This document shows positions 34,106 through 45,351 of a DNA stretch of 64,000 nt, in pieces. A program made the position numbers and the translations under genes. Origin of the DNA: Celoporthe dispersa (Eukaryota > Ascomycota > Sordariomycetes > Diaporthales > Cryphonectriaceae); assembly GCA_016584495.1 (NCBI GenBank), contig WAID01000015.1, positions 2,046,501 to 2,110,500 of the forward strand, read 5' to 3'. Under the pieces are notes generated by a model. That model was not told the origin of the DNA, did no database searches, and was given only the letters and a program-made list of their open reading frames with translations. The number at the start of each line of letters is the position of its first letter. Position 1 is the stretch's first letter.

Positions 34106-35120
34106 ATTGGCAGTCTATGCTGTTTGGTGATTACAGCAGTGTTGATTTCGTATCGGATTTGTTGGGGGGGGGTATTCTTCTGTCTCGGAATACCAGGCAC
34201 GAGGCCTTTGTATGGAAAGAAAGTCAGGAGAGACAAGCAATGTCGCGTAGTGTTGTGATAGAAAAGGGTGAGGTGAGGTTGGCTGTCTCAATCGAGTGGG
34301 TCGTCTATGCGGTCGTGGTGACCAGAAGGCAATGTGTGGGAGAAGTGAATTCCGGCAAGATACTGCTGAAATAAAAAATGGTCTGCCAAATTATAGATTG
34401 TCAGGACTGAGGGTTTGATGTGTAGTTGGAAGGGGAGAAGGAGAAAGAAAGAAAAGAGTCCAGACCTTGGAGGCTGTGAACAGAGTTGGCACAGGCTATC
34501 ACAGGCCAGCCCCCTTCACAGCCAGCAGGGAAAAGCGGGCTCCATCTGGAGGCGCGAACTTCAAGAACATTCGATGGACTCTACCATGTACAAGGCAACG
34601 CTAGGCTAGTGACGCAGTTCTGCAGGGAACCCCTCAACACCCTCTGTAGAAGGCCGGCTTGCCTGTTCTTGACCCCCAGGTTCCAAGTCAAAAAGCAGAC
34701 ACTCTGGACAGCTGCGATCATTCTCATGTTGATGCTCCTTACCTCCCAGTACTACATGTCAAGTCTTTCTCTCGACTGTTCACATGCAGTGCATTAATCA
34801 CAACAAAGTACGTGGGTGGAGGGCCTCCCACGCTGTCTGCCGTGAGCCGTGCCACCGAAGCTACTAGCATGTTCTAGTGGATCCAGGCACCTGGACGCGG
34901 GGTAGGGCATAGCAGAGGGGCTCAGTTCTCGCTTACATGGTCGCGCCCGACAGTGGTCAGTGTCTCTCCTGGCGATGACCTCATAGCCTCTCATTGAGAA
35001 GAGCGAAACTCGGCCGTGAGAAACTTTTCATATGGCAGTCCAGATGGTGTCAGGCAGCAGGTCCTCAGAATAACTCAGCAGGCATCTGTAGATGCAATGT
35101 CTATTTACAATGTCGGGCCC
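34106..35120. other. intergenic, no gene seen
   Basis: 5' flank of the DnaJ gene and 3' flank of the E3 ligase gene. Only short ORFs of unconvincing composition are present. Confidence 0.6.
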
Positions 35121-37798
35121 TTACAGAGGAGGTAATTCCTCCCTGCATATCGGACACTGCAGCCTGTATCGAAGCCATCCCTCAAGACAGGCGCTATGGA
35201 AAATATGTCTGCATGGTGTAACCATATATTTTCTCCTCTCCAGCAGGCCTGAGACCCCTCCGCCAGCTGGGTCGGCCTCCTCGCCCGCCTTGACGATGGG
35301 GACCTCCAGCACCTCGCAGCAGATGGCACAGTCGATAGCCCGCGTGTGCGTGCGGCTGCCTCCCTTGGCACCCGTGCTCGAGCGGGAGCCCTTCTCCCGG
35401 ACTGCACGATCTGCCTCGCCGCTGCTGAGGGACAAGCTGCGAGCCCTCCCGAGACTGGGAGATGACGGGGCGGAGGAGGACGAGGCGAGGCCGATGGGAA
35501 GACCGCCCGCCTCGAGGTTATCTTCGCGGAGGACGGGGTGGTAATCCCACGCCTCAGGCATCCAGCCCTTGGGCATGCCAAATCGTGGGCCGAGGACGTC
35601 CTGGAAGAAGAGGACCCAGAGCTGCATCCATAGCCAACCAGCCAGCACAGCAAAGGCTGCCCAGTCTGGTTCCGAGAATATCAGGTTGTTCGGGTGCAGA
35701 TAAAAGTACGACACGGGCAGGACCCGCAAGACCGACTGGCCGACCATGAAGTGCCACGAGAAAGCGCGGCGGCTGTTGCGCTGCGTGTTGCGGATGATCT
35801 GCGGGACCCAGAGAGATAGGTAGGCGAACAGCGTCGCATTGATGAACGAGTTTCGCACTGGTTTCCACCACGACCGTGCAGCCAGCGAGAGGAAGCCAAT
35901 GACCGAGCCGAGGAAGATGAGCCGGCCGACAATTGTAGAAAATGGAAGGACGCCTGATCGCTGGGTGCCACCACCACCACCAGCAGGCACACCCGCGGTA
36001 GGAACAGCGGCAGCACCGGCGGTCAAGTTCTCGACGATCTCCGCGTCGACATCCTGATCCGACGGTACTATGATCGGTGCATCCGTTGGGTTGGTGCCCC
36101 CGCCTGCCGTGACGGGGCGTGGCAGGGACTCGCTTACACGGGGGGCCGGCGTCGATGGCGGTCTCGGTGTGCTGTTATTTGGAGTGTGCTCACGCTCGCG
36201 AGGTCGCCATTCGGGCTCCTGGATTCGATAGACCTCACCCAGGAAGCTGCCGCCAATCATCATGGACATGAAGAGGGCAAATGTCAGCATGAGAGCCCGG
36301 AGGTAGAAGTGCGTAGAGTCAAGAGCCAGCGCAGCCGAAAGCGCAAACATCATGCCATCTGCCAGTGCCATCACCAGGAGTGTCCAGAAGCTCACCCGAC
36401 CCATCGTGGAGGGTGTACAAGACTCTCTCATCTGGGACTTGAGCAGATATACCTGCCCAAAGGCGATGGCGGCCATCACCAGCATGTAGAAGTTGACGTC
36501 GTAGATCCAGATCTCCTCTTTGAAACCGGCCAGGTGACTGAAGCCCTGGATCTCGGAGAAATCCGGAGGACCTTTAGACTCCAGGAAGTAAGCGCAGTCG
36601 GGCGAGTATATAATTGCAGACATCTGCAGCTCTGGGACATGTTGTACCGGCGCCCCAGTAGGGGATCGCAATTCGTCCTCGATTTCTCTGACCACGTCGC
36701 GCAGACCGTCGACCGAAGCCTCCTGGCCCTCAGCCGGCAGCGGCCCGTCCTGGCGGAAAGGATGCACCTGCAGGTACACCACATACTCGCAGTGCGGGCT
36801 CGGGTTGAACGCATCCTCGGCACCGCCGACACTCGATGTCCAAGGATTGCTCTGGTCCGTGAAGGCCGACCTCTCCTTCTTGGCAAGCAACTCATTGATC
36901 GTCTGGTTGAGCAGCCTCTGGCTCGATCGGAAGAAGTTCTGATCCGGCGCGAGATGTGGCAGCCCAAAGATGCCCGCGAACTTCTCGGACGTTGTGGTGA
37001 GGAGCATATTGCCCTGGCGTGGCCAGTGTACCCCGTGCAGCCGCATCTCATACGTGCCACCGCCACCAAGCAGGCCCGCGTCCTCTACGGTCAGGGTCGC
37101 CGCGACCTCGCGCACCGAGCCGCCCGTGCTCAGCCGGCCGTGGTCGATGTCGACAACCTCGTCGTCGTATTCGACATACCGGCGCTTGTCCTCCACACGG
37201 AGCTGCATCTCGCCCTCGGAACCCGTAGTGTTGCGGTTCCACTCGCCGTGCGTGCCGATCCAGTTGATGCTCGGCGTCATAGCCGTGAAATTATAGTCAG
37301 CCCACGAGCGGCTGACGCTCGTCTCTGGCGGACCCAGGACCCCTTCACAATACCCGTCGCGTTTTGCCAGACTGCACTGCCCGACCCCAGGTCCCACGCA
37401 CTCCTCCCCTCTCTCCCGTCCGTGTTCACCTGCACACCGTCTGTCTCGGTCCTCGCCGGCAGTAAGGGGCTTGTGCTCCGGCTCCACTGCAAACACCTGT
37501 CCCTGAACCGCCCCAGGTCCTCCCAGGCAAAATGATCCGCCTGCCTGAATCCCGTCATATTGAGATATCGTGTGGCTTCCGTGCCGTTCGGCGGATCTGT
37601 CGCCTGCCGCGGGTTGAAGTCGCCCCAGGCCGTGGAGTTGAGGATGCCAAACGAGTGTTGCTGCCGTGCGAGCCGCTCTCGCGCGAGGAAGGGTGTGGCA
37701 AAGTAGCCAGCATTGCCCCCGCCGCCTGAGCTCATCATCCATATGAAGATGATGATGACGCCCAGGAAGCGGGCGCTCTCTTGTTGGGGAGGAGGCAT
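35121..37798 (-). CDS. Dsc E3 ubiquitin-ligase complex subunit 1 (DSC1/TUL1)
   Basis: Membrane-embedded RING E3 of the Golgi/endosome Dsc complex, used for SREBP activation in other ascomycetes and for membrane-protein quality control. Order of parts: N-terminal signal/anchor (FLGVIIIFIWMM), a long luminal domain with several N-glycosylation sequons (NATG, NFTA, NRNTTGS), then multiple membrane spans (around YDVNFYMLVMAAIAFGQVYLL, WTLLVMALADGMMFALSAAL and several after WWKPVRNSF). A cytosolic Ser-rich linker leads to a C-terminal RING-H2: CAICCEV, then CRHIFHSACLEGWL, then CPICREELPPL. Intronless. One base appears missing at the C4 run 37340-37343; with it the gene is 893 codons (892 aa). The start at 37798 gives the signal anchor; the longer ORF start at 37934 is in the wrong frame. 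Confidence 0.92.
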
Positions 37799-38389
37799 CG
37801 TCGTGGTCGGTCGGCTCGGTGGGTGTGGTGGGAGGGTTTGTGGCGTTACGCCCAGGTCGGAACGGGATCACCGAGATGTCATGTCGGAACTGTAGCGGGT
37901 GCGCGCTGCTGCTAGATTTCCTTCCTCTGGCCACAGATATTTCATACGAGCACGCTGTTGGCCATGCGCTGCAGTCCGCGGGATGATGTTATGCAGGCGA
38001 CGGAGAGAGGCTCTGTGCAGGCAGGTGGATGTCAGGTCAAGGTTACACTTGTGCTTGGTTGGTGACGTTGTACAGCACTGTTACATACATGGTAGTACTA
38101 TGTACCCTAGTAGCTTCCAGTAGGGATGGTGGGACAACCCCCCCCCCCGGGCAGTGTCTTGGAAAGCCCTGCCGCTAACGCAGCCCCAACGCCTTCAGCA
38201 TTGCGCCTCTGCAAACACCGTTAACACGTTCCTACTATCAACATCGAATCAGGCCCCTTTCTTTCTTTCCTACAAGGCGACTTGCATCCACAATTGTTAC
38301 CACTGAGAGACAAGCTGTTCTTAGAGAAAGAAAAACAAGGACAGAAAAACGGAAAGAAGCGGTAGAGCGCGCCGCCCGTGACAGCCAAG

Positions 38390-38769
38390 ATGTCCTCCAA
38401 CAACAGCGAGTCTAATTCCCAAACAACCTCTGCCGTACGCCTTCTGTCTGCTCCCGTCTCCCTCTTATCTATCTTCTCAAAGACCCTCGTCAGACTGACC
38501 GCCCCGGGTCTGTAAAGGCGCCCGACGATGCTCGCGCCGAGCTGACACAGCAGCTGGATGACCTCCTGAACACCCTGTCCAACAAGTTTGCCGGTGTGTC
38601 GAGCGAGATCTTTGCAAAGAGTGAGTCAATGAGCGCGAGAGCTCACGAGCGGTGAGCGGTGAGTGGCTAACGTTCTGGTGAAGTGGATGAGATGTCACGG
38701 AGAATCGATAACCTGGAGGCCACGTTGGCTGCGAACAGCGATCGGGACGCAAACTCGAAACAGCCGTAA
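38390..38769 (+). CDS. heat-shock factor binding protein 1-like (HSBP1)
   Basis: Small coiled-coil protein of 85 residues. In animals HSBP1 binds trimeric heat-shock factor and also acts in endosomal WASH-complex assembly; the fungal role is unclear. Three exons: 38390-38434, 38494-38620 and 38684-38769. Introns are 59 bp (GTACGC) and 63 bp (GTGAGT, branch GCTAAC), and exon lengths total 86 codons exactly. The core (LLNTLSNKFAGVSSEIFAKM, continuing DEMSRRIDNLE) keeps the heptad pattern and the M-DEMSRRIDNLE signature. The exons are too short for a simple ORF search. It lies divergent from DSC1 with about 590 bp between their starts. Confidence 0.85.
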
Positions 38770-39111
38770 GCCAGGGGATGAAGGGGAGTGAATCGCCACA
38801 AGGTCTGATACTATTAACACCAGTAGAGTTTGACGGATGAGGCCCAGTACATAGATTCCAGTCGGCTGAGAGCACTCGACGCTGATAAAAGCTCAGCCCG
38901 GTTACATATCTCACGAAGTCACGAAACATAGCAAGTGTTCCCATGCGAAATCTCATTCACGCTTCTCCTATATGTATTTTACACGCTCCCAACTAGGGTC
39001 CGTCCCGTTCATGAAAGTCAGAAAACGGCTTCCGTGCTGTTGCCGTTCCCAATGCAGCTAGTCGTGGCACCTCACCTTCCCGGATCTGCCCGTCTTCATC
39101 TACAGCTCGTC

Positions 39112-40294
39112 CTACAGCTCGTCCTTGACATCCTTGACCTTCTCGACAAACCGGCGCAGGATGTTCGACTTGACAGTGAACTCATCCAGCTTGGACGGCG
39201 CCAGGCCGCCCTTCTTGAGGATGCCGTCAAGACGCGTCAGCTCCTTAGAGGCATAGTCGTCATTCTTGCTCAGCTTGTCGAAGACCTTGACGTAGTACTC
39301 GGCGTACTTGGCCTGGGCGCCCTCCTTCAAGACCGTGGCCTCCTTGCCGACCTCGGCAGCGGCATCGGCCAGGGCGGTCTGGCCTGCGGTGAACTTGTCG
39401 ACCACGACGTTCAGGGCATCAATCAGACCGGCAGTGGCGTCGAGACCACCACCCTCGGCACGGTGTGTACCGGCCTTCTCGTTCAGGAACGCAACCAAGT
39501 CCTTCTCGGACCGGCCACCGTTGTAGGGCTCAGCCTCCTTGCTGCCGGCAGGGAAGTACTTGATGGTCGGGTAGGAGGTAACGCCCTGGGCCTGAGCGGT
39601 CGCCTTGCTGCCGTCAGAGTCGGCGTCGACCTTGGCGATGACCACTTCGGACTCGTTCTCGAAGTCGTTAGCGAGCGCCTCCCACGTGGGAGCCAACTTC
39701 TTGCAGTCTGTCGGATTGGTGAGCACGTTAGCTTGGCTAGATCAAGGAAACCGCAGTGTTGGCGAGAGCGTTCTACTTACGTCCGCACCACGGAGCAGTG
39801 AACGCAACAAAGACGTGCTTATCGCCACCGATCTCCTTGTCAAAATTGGCATCCGTCAGCCACGTCACAGTCGACGGCTTCTCGGCCTTCTTCTTCGGCT
39901 TGACACCCGTCTTGTCGGCGATGAAGTTCTGCAGCGATTCGAGATCACGACCACCGCTGTAGTCCACTGGGTCCTTGCTCTTGCCGTCGAAGAACTTGAG
40001 CGTGGGGAAGCCCTGCACGCCGTACTTGCGGCCGAGGTCCTTCTCGGCGTCGGCATCAACCTTGGCGATCTGGACCTTGCTCTTTGCGAACTCGAGGCTC
40101 GAGGCCAGCTCCTCGTAGACGGGAGCCAGATTCTTGCAGTGACCGCACCACGGTGCGTAGAACTCAACGAGCGTAGGCACGCCGCTGTCGATAACATTCT
40201 TATCGAAATTAGAGGGCATTAGGTCAATGACCGCCGACTTGGCGGCCACGACGGCCGTCAGGCCAGTGAGCACGAGGCTCTTGAGGAGGACCAT
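39112..40294 (-). CDS. tigA: ER protein disulfide isomerase, ERp38/TigA type
   Basis: Oxidative folding enzyme of the ER lumen. Signal peptide at residues 1-19 (MVLLKSLVLTGLTAVVAAK). There are two thioredoxin domains, each with active site APWCGHC, and a C-terminal Erp29-like helical domain. It ends KDEL, an ER-retention signal. Exon 1 is 40294-39781 and exon 2 is 39707-39112; the 73-bp intron (GTAAGT donor) splits the second CGHC motif between Gly and His. Exons total 370 codons (369 aa), matching TigA/ERp38. The open frame extends upstream to 40495, but the signal peptide fixes the start. It is divergent from the ribosomal protein S29 gene with a 580-bp shared promoter region. Confidence 0.95.
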
Positions 40295-40874
40295 TGTTAC
40301 GAAGGGATGTCGAGTTGGGGTGAGTTTAGTAGCGAATAGTATTGATCGATGGATGTTGACCTGAAAGGAAAATACGGTCAAAGAAAAGAATATCAATACT
40401 CCAGCTACAATCAAGCAGGGAGATAGGCAATGTTGCTTTGAAATCAGCCGGGAGGTTGATGTGAAGCAAAAGAGGACACACTGGCTGAACGCCAATTCAA
40501 TGCTTAGAATGGACAGCTTCAGCCAACTACAGAGCTCCTTCCACAGTGGCGTGGCAGACGTGGTTACTGAGCATGTGGCAACGCAACCCCTTGGAACTTC
40601 AAGGACGACGCTAAGATAAGCGATAAGAAATCTCGGCCAGGGGGAGCCAGGAGTGACTTGAGTGACTGGTCGGCCTGCCGGGGCTTTGGCTTACCTAAGA
40701 AACCCACGGTTTCCCAATTTGCGAGGAAAAAGACTTCCGCAGCGCCAGTCGCCAAACTCCACCCTACCACACCTCTCGCCAGCCAGACGAACGATCCGAC
40801 CATTCCCACAACCTCTCTCCTGACAAGTCAATCTCGACAGTTCATCAGGTCGATCGACAATCCTATTGCCCAGC

Positions 40875-41273
40875 ATGTCTCACGAATCCGTCTGGAACTC
40901 TCGCCCTCGTGGCTACGGCAAGGGCGCCCGCCAGTGGTACGAATCATCTACACCCCGCGGCAGAAAGAGCAGGACTGCTGGAGAAAGGAAGAGTTTTGGG
41001 AGATGAGGTGCAATTAGTCGGAGGGAAGAAATGCTGACCTTTTTCTGTCGTCCAACAGCCGTGTCTGCACCCACCGTGCCGGTCTGATCCGCAAGTACGG
41101 CCTCAACATCTGCCGTCAGTGCTTCCGTGAGAAGAGCGCCGACATTGGCTTCCAGAAGGTGCGCAGACGAACCCTCCGCCCCGTCGAACCCTTGAACTCG
41201 AACATCCCCAGAGGGAGGGTAGAACTCTCCGACGAAACGGTACTAACATGTGTGGATTTTGCAGCTCAAGTAA
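40875..41273 (+). CDS. rps29: 40S ribosomal protein S29 (uS14)
   Basis: Small-subunit zinc-binding ribosomal protein of the 40S head, 56 residues. Three exons: 40875-40936, 41059-41158 and 41265-41273; the last encodes only Leu-Lys-stop. Introns are 122 bp and 106 bp; the second has a textbook TACTAAC branch site at 41241-41247. Translation starts MSHESVWNSRPRGYGKGARQ, with the Zn ligands in CRVC and CRQC. Exons sum to exactly 57 codons. It is easily missed because no exon exceeds 100 bases. Confidence 0.95.
41241..41247 (+). promoter_or_regulatory. TACTAAC branch-point site, S29 intron 2
   Basis: Perfect yeast-type consensus 18 bases before the CAG acceptor at 41262-41264. It supports the two-codon third exon. 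Confidence 0.85.
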
Positions 41274-42023
41274 ATGCATCCTTGGGCGAGGTGGGATCAG
41301 GGGACGAAAAAGAGGATGCGCGTTTTCCAGTCGACACGATATAAAGTGACCATCATCCTCGACAACCCTCGCGCGATGGATACACCCTTCGACCAGCTGA
41401 GGTCTTCTTTGCGCTTTGCATTTGGAGTTGGTGGGACATTCGGATATGGGAAACCACCAGGAATGGAGCAAAAAGTCGAGGGAGGGGGAGGACCGTGTGA
41501 TGACCTTAGAACCGAGTATCCTACATCGGAATACACACGAGTGAAATGAGCAAAGCAACTCTTTCCGCGGTGCTCGCTACATCTTCTTGACCAACTTTTG
41601 TGCGCCGATTTTTACTCCCTCGGGGCTGCGTGGATTCTTTTGACTGCCAATATTCTCAGTGGAACACTTTTGATTTCGACCTCGCATCTTTCTCTTTCTC
41701 TTTTGCTAGAGGAAGCCTTGCCTGGTCATGAAGAGCTGTGTCCGTTTCGCCTCCCGATCTAAACTACAGGACTGTGACAGCCGTGAAAGAGAAGAGAGGA
41801 GAGAAGATTCGTAGTTTCCTGCCCAATGTACAGCGCTGTCTCTATAATATACGTACACTCATGCCATTGCACGCCATTTGCGAACTCCTTCCGTTTCCCT
41901 TGACCTAGCCCTGAAAGTGTGACGCAAATGCAGTGTACCTTCCAACTTGGTTGTACCTCGAGAACCGGTTTTTAGCTCAATATCCTCAAAACTACTCGGC
42001 CTTCCTCTTTCTCCAGATGGTCT
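41274..42023. other. intergenic between convergent genes
   Basis: 3' flanks of S29 and mitochondrial EF-Tu. No gene seen. Confidence 0.6.
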
Positions 42024-43480
42024 CTACTTGACGATGCGAGTGACCAGACCAGTCGCAACAGTCCTGCCACCCTCACGGATGTTGATGCGCTGGCCAGCCT
42101 CGACGGCCACAGGGTGGATCAAGGTAGCAACCATCTCGATGTTGTCACCAGGCATCACCATCTTGGAGTGCGCGTCCTCGGTACCTTCGGGGAAGAAGAG
42201 GGCACAGGACTCATCGGCAGTTCGGATGTACATCTGGGGGCGGTAGTTCTCCATGAAGCCAGTGTGACGGCCGCCTTCCTCCTTGGTGAGGACGTACAGG
42301 GAGACCATGAACTGGGTATGAGACTTGACGGAACCGGGCTTGGCGATGACCATACCGCGCTTGATATCCTCGCGGCGGACACCACGCAGCAGCAGACCAG
42401 AGTTATCGCCAGCGCGGGACTCGTCGCAGGACTTCTTGAAGGTCTCGATGTCGGTCACCTTGGTCTTCAGGGTCTCGCCACCCTTGCCGACCAGCTCGAC
42501 CTCGGAGTCCTTCTTCAGCACACCACGCTCGACACGGCCTGAGGCGACGGTACCACGGCCAGCAATAGAGAAGACATCCTCCACGGACATGAGGAAGGGC
42601 TTGTCCAGGTCACGCTCGGGTGTGGGGATCCACTCGTCAACGGCCTTGAGCAGCTCATCGATCTTCTGCTCGCCAATCTCGGGCCGGCGGCTCTCGAGGG
42701 CGCAGAGCGCAGACCCCATGATGACGGGGGTCTCGTCACCCTCGAAGCCGTAGGTAGTCAGCAGCTCGCGCATCTCCATCTCGACGAGCTCCAGCATCTC
42801 GGGATCCTCCAGGGCGTCGACCTTGTTGACGAAGACGACAATCTTCTGGACACCGACCTGGCGGGCCAGCAGCAAGTGCTCTCGGGTCTGGGGCATCTGT
42901 CCGTCGGAGGCAGCAACGACGATGATAGCACCGTCCATGTTGGCAGCACCCGTGATCATGTTCTTGATGTAATCGGCGTGACCAGGGCAGTCGACGTGGG
43001 AGTAGTGGCGGTTGTCGGTAGAGTATTCGATGTGGGCGGTGGCGATGGTGATACCTCGCTTTCGCTCCTCGGGAGCCTTGTCGATGGAGCCATAGTCGAG
43101 AAAGTTTGCATAGCCCTTCTCGGCCTGCCTCTTGGTAATGGCGGCAGAGAGTGTGGTCTATTCGTAGGAAAGCTGCGGTTAGCTCAGTCGCGTGAGAGCT
43201 TGTGGAGGAGGTCCCAAGTGTGTGTGTACCTTTCCGTGATCAACGTGACCAATTGTGCCTGTCAAACGGCTTGTCAGTTTCAGGACAGACCGTAGAAAGT
43301 CCTGCGGAAATACTGACCAATATTGACGTGAGGCTTGGTTCTCTCATAGACAGCGTAACCACGGCGCAGGTTCAGGACAGGCGAAGTGGACTGTCGCTGG
43401 AGTGATATTAAAGGGTTGCCGGATCTGTAAGAGGTACGGGCTGTCCGTAGGAACGGAGCCAACGTTCTCAACGACGACAT
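42024..43480 (-). CDS. TUF1: mitochondrial translation elongation factor Tu
   Basis: GTPase that brings aminoacyl-tRNA to the mitochondrial ribosome. Three exons: 43480-43318, 43258-43230 (only 29 bases) and 43157-42024, with introns of 59 and 72 bp. Exon 1 encodes an Arg/Ser-rich mitochondrial presequence (MSSLRTLAPFLRTARTSYRS) and enters the mature protein at KPHVNIG. G1 is GHVDHGKT, split by intron 2. G2 lies in RGITIATAHIEY, G3 is DCPGHADY, G4 is NKVD and G5 is GSALCAL. Domains II and III follow, ending GRTVATGLVTRIVK. Exons total 442 codons (441 aa), all in frame. Confidence 0.96.
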
Positions 43481-43820
43481 TTTGAATAAGAGAAAAGAAA
43501 TACACAACCCCAAGCGCAAGGAGAGGAGATGAATAAGCCCAAGGTGGAAGGGAATTACGGTTGTTGGTCGTCGCGAGGTGTTGGAGAGAACTCGACCCGA
43601 GAGTTGCAGTAATTTTTTGAGCACGGGCCACACGCGCTGCCAATCATGCTGCAATTGATTATGGTTCATGGCTACAGCACAGTGACAGAGTGTACAGGGG
43701 TCTGCTGCTGCCAGCAACAACCCTGTCGTACCACCACCTCTTCCTGCTCCTTCAGCAGTCGCCCGCACCTCCGGCGTTACATAAAATCCTTCTTCGTGTC
43801 CACGTACAATTAAAGTCTAC

Positions 43821-44696
43821 CTACTTGTCGGTAGTCGCTATCGATATATTGACAATTTCTTCTCCAGTATCCGCCGTGCTTAAGCATGTGAACTCATCGC
43901 TTCCAGCTACGAAGTCTTCACCTTCAACCTCACCTACCCACGAGTCTACAACCTTGGGTACTTCCTCGTCAGAGGGCACTCCAAACATGGACCCCTGGTT
44001 GTATTCATCCTGAGTAACATCACCGGACGTTCTGAGCTTTACCTTACGTACTCGAAAGGCAAACACGAAGTCCGAAGATCCGCCAAAAGAGACACTCTCC
44101 TTTATGTTTCTGGTCAGCTCTGCCGACGGTCCAACAGAGACAGGTGCCCCAGTAAGAGCGCCGTCGACGCCCACGTCTGCTGTGCCGCTGACAGCTTTCG
44201 ACTGAGAGCGCTTGACGGCCGCTCCAGTGACGACTTTGACCCCGACAATGATATACAGACTCTTCCGCAGCATGTGGCGTCTGAGGAATCCTGCAACCGT
44301 GGGAGAGGCCATAGCCTGCTGGAGGTATTCGTCACTAGGGAAGAACTCCTCCGTAATGATTCGATCGAACCTGAACACCTCGCTATGCTCGGAAGAGATG
44401 TCGACTCCTAGACTGATGCCCAGCGACTCAAGAAACTTGGTCCAGATGCCGAGTTTTCCGGCCACGGTGTTTTCACGCGTCCACTCCACGTTGTCTTTGA
44501 ATGAAGATAGGCTGTGCCGAGTGGCCGCCTCGTCCTTATCCTGGCTTTGGATGCTGGGGACGGAGGAGGATGTGACGCTGAACAGAGGCGGCACCGGGCG
44601 CTTGGGCGAGACAATGATGTTGCCGATGCTCAGTAGGCCATTCGGCGGATAGTCCCAACTCGGAGCCAGGAAATAGTTTTTGACATGATTAGACAT
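43821..44696 (-). CDS. fungal gasdermin-family protein (HET-Q1/RCD-1-like)
   Basis: Predicted pore-forming cell-death effector. Intronless, 291 residues, intact frame. I recognise the family from the opening VKNYFLAPSWDYPPNGLLSI plus the GNIIVSP block, from FKDNVEWTRE and IWTKFLESLG, from FFPSDEYL, from RKSLYIIVGVKVVTGA, and from SSDFVFAFRVRKVKL, the shared pattern of fungal gasdermin-like proteins. There is no signal peptide or membrane helix, as expected for a soluble pore precursor. In Podospora HET-Q1, a subtilisin-like protease (HET-Q2) removes a C-terminal inhibitory segment of about 5 kDa after a Phe that I recall as residue 238. Here F238 sits in GSMFGV, followed by 53 mostly acidic residues. 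A subtilase gene lies 4 kb away. Family assignment is by memory, not search; that it is functional is inferred. Confidence 0.82.
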   Translation of the reverse strand: MSNHVKNYFLAPSWDYPPNGLLSIGNIIVSPKRPVPPLFSVTSSSVPSIQSQDKDEAATRHSLSSFKDNVEWTRENTVAGKLGIWTKFLESLGISLGVDISSEHSEVFRFDRIITEEFFPSDEYLQQAMASPTVAGFLRRHMLRKSLYIIVGVKVVTGAAVKRSQSKAVSGTADVGVDGALTGAPVSVGPSAELTRNIKESVSFGGSSDFVFAFRVRKVKLRTSGDVTQDEYNQGSMFGVPSDEEVPKVVDSWVGEVEGEDFVAGSDEFTCLSTADTGEEIVNISIATTDK

Positions 44697-45351
44697 ATCT
44701 TCAGATGCTTCCGAAGCCTTATAGCGGTAGGCCGTTGTTCAGCAGACAGCACGCATGCTGTAGCGTCAGGTGATCAGGGTCCAGAAACAGAATTGGTGTG
44801 GTTATTTACTACCACATGTCATCGCGGAGCCTGCCGGTCGGGACACAAGATGCCGAGACCGCCTCCTCCAGCTGCAGCGGAAGTGTCTCCTCGGAATTCT
44901 CCCGAAGCCTCGTTGATGGATCGGCGGAAGAACTTCGGAAGAGCAGCTGACAGACACTGCACCGACGACAGACGAAACCCACTAGACCTGCCTCGGCCGA
45001 GCGGGGTGTAAATGATTATCATCTGTTAATGACTGCATGGCGAAACTTGGACAGTTGTAACCATGCACCAATAAGCCTGGATTTGCATTACTGGAATTCA
45101 GACCACATGTCAGAGACATCGAGTATAGTATAGGCACGGGGCTTGATGACTTCTCGCCCTCCTTGCCCGTCACCTAACTCGAGATGTGCAAAAACCACTT
45201 TGCAGTCCGCTGCCCGCAGGCACAGCTAAATCCTCTTCTCTTTTTCACTAATTAGAATGGCACATCTACCTAATTATGTACCCTAGTAATCTGCTCTGGT
45301 CATACGAAATTTGCATTGATCAGTGCGATCATTAGATTATGCTAATATCTA
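44697..45351. other. intergenic in the cell-death locus, no gene seen
   Basis: 5' flank of the gasdermin gene and 3' flank of the C2H2 gene. AT content rises towards 45240-45360. No ORF of note. Confidence 0.6.

Noticed and set aside
36186..37535. 449-aa plus-strand ORF opposite DSC1
   Set aside because: No domain recognisable; the opposite strand has the RING and membrane spans.
35121..37934. Start of DSC1 at 37934
   Set aside because: That N-terminus lies in a frame that loses the signal anchor; the frame starting at 37798 carries it and joins after one missing base.
43821..44696. Reading the gasdermin-like ORF as a bacterial-type or aerolysin-type toxin
   Set aside because: No signal peptide and no aerolysin-like motif; the block pattern fits fungal gasdermins.
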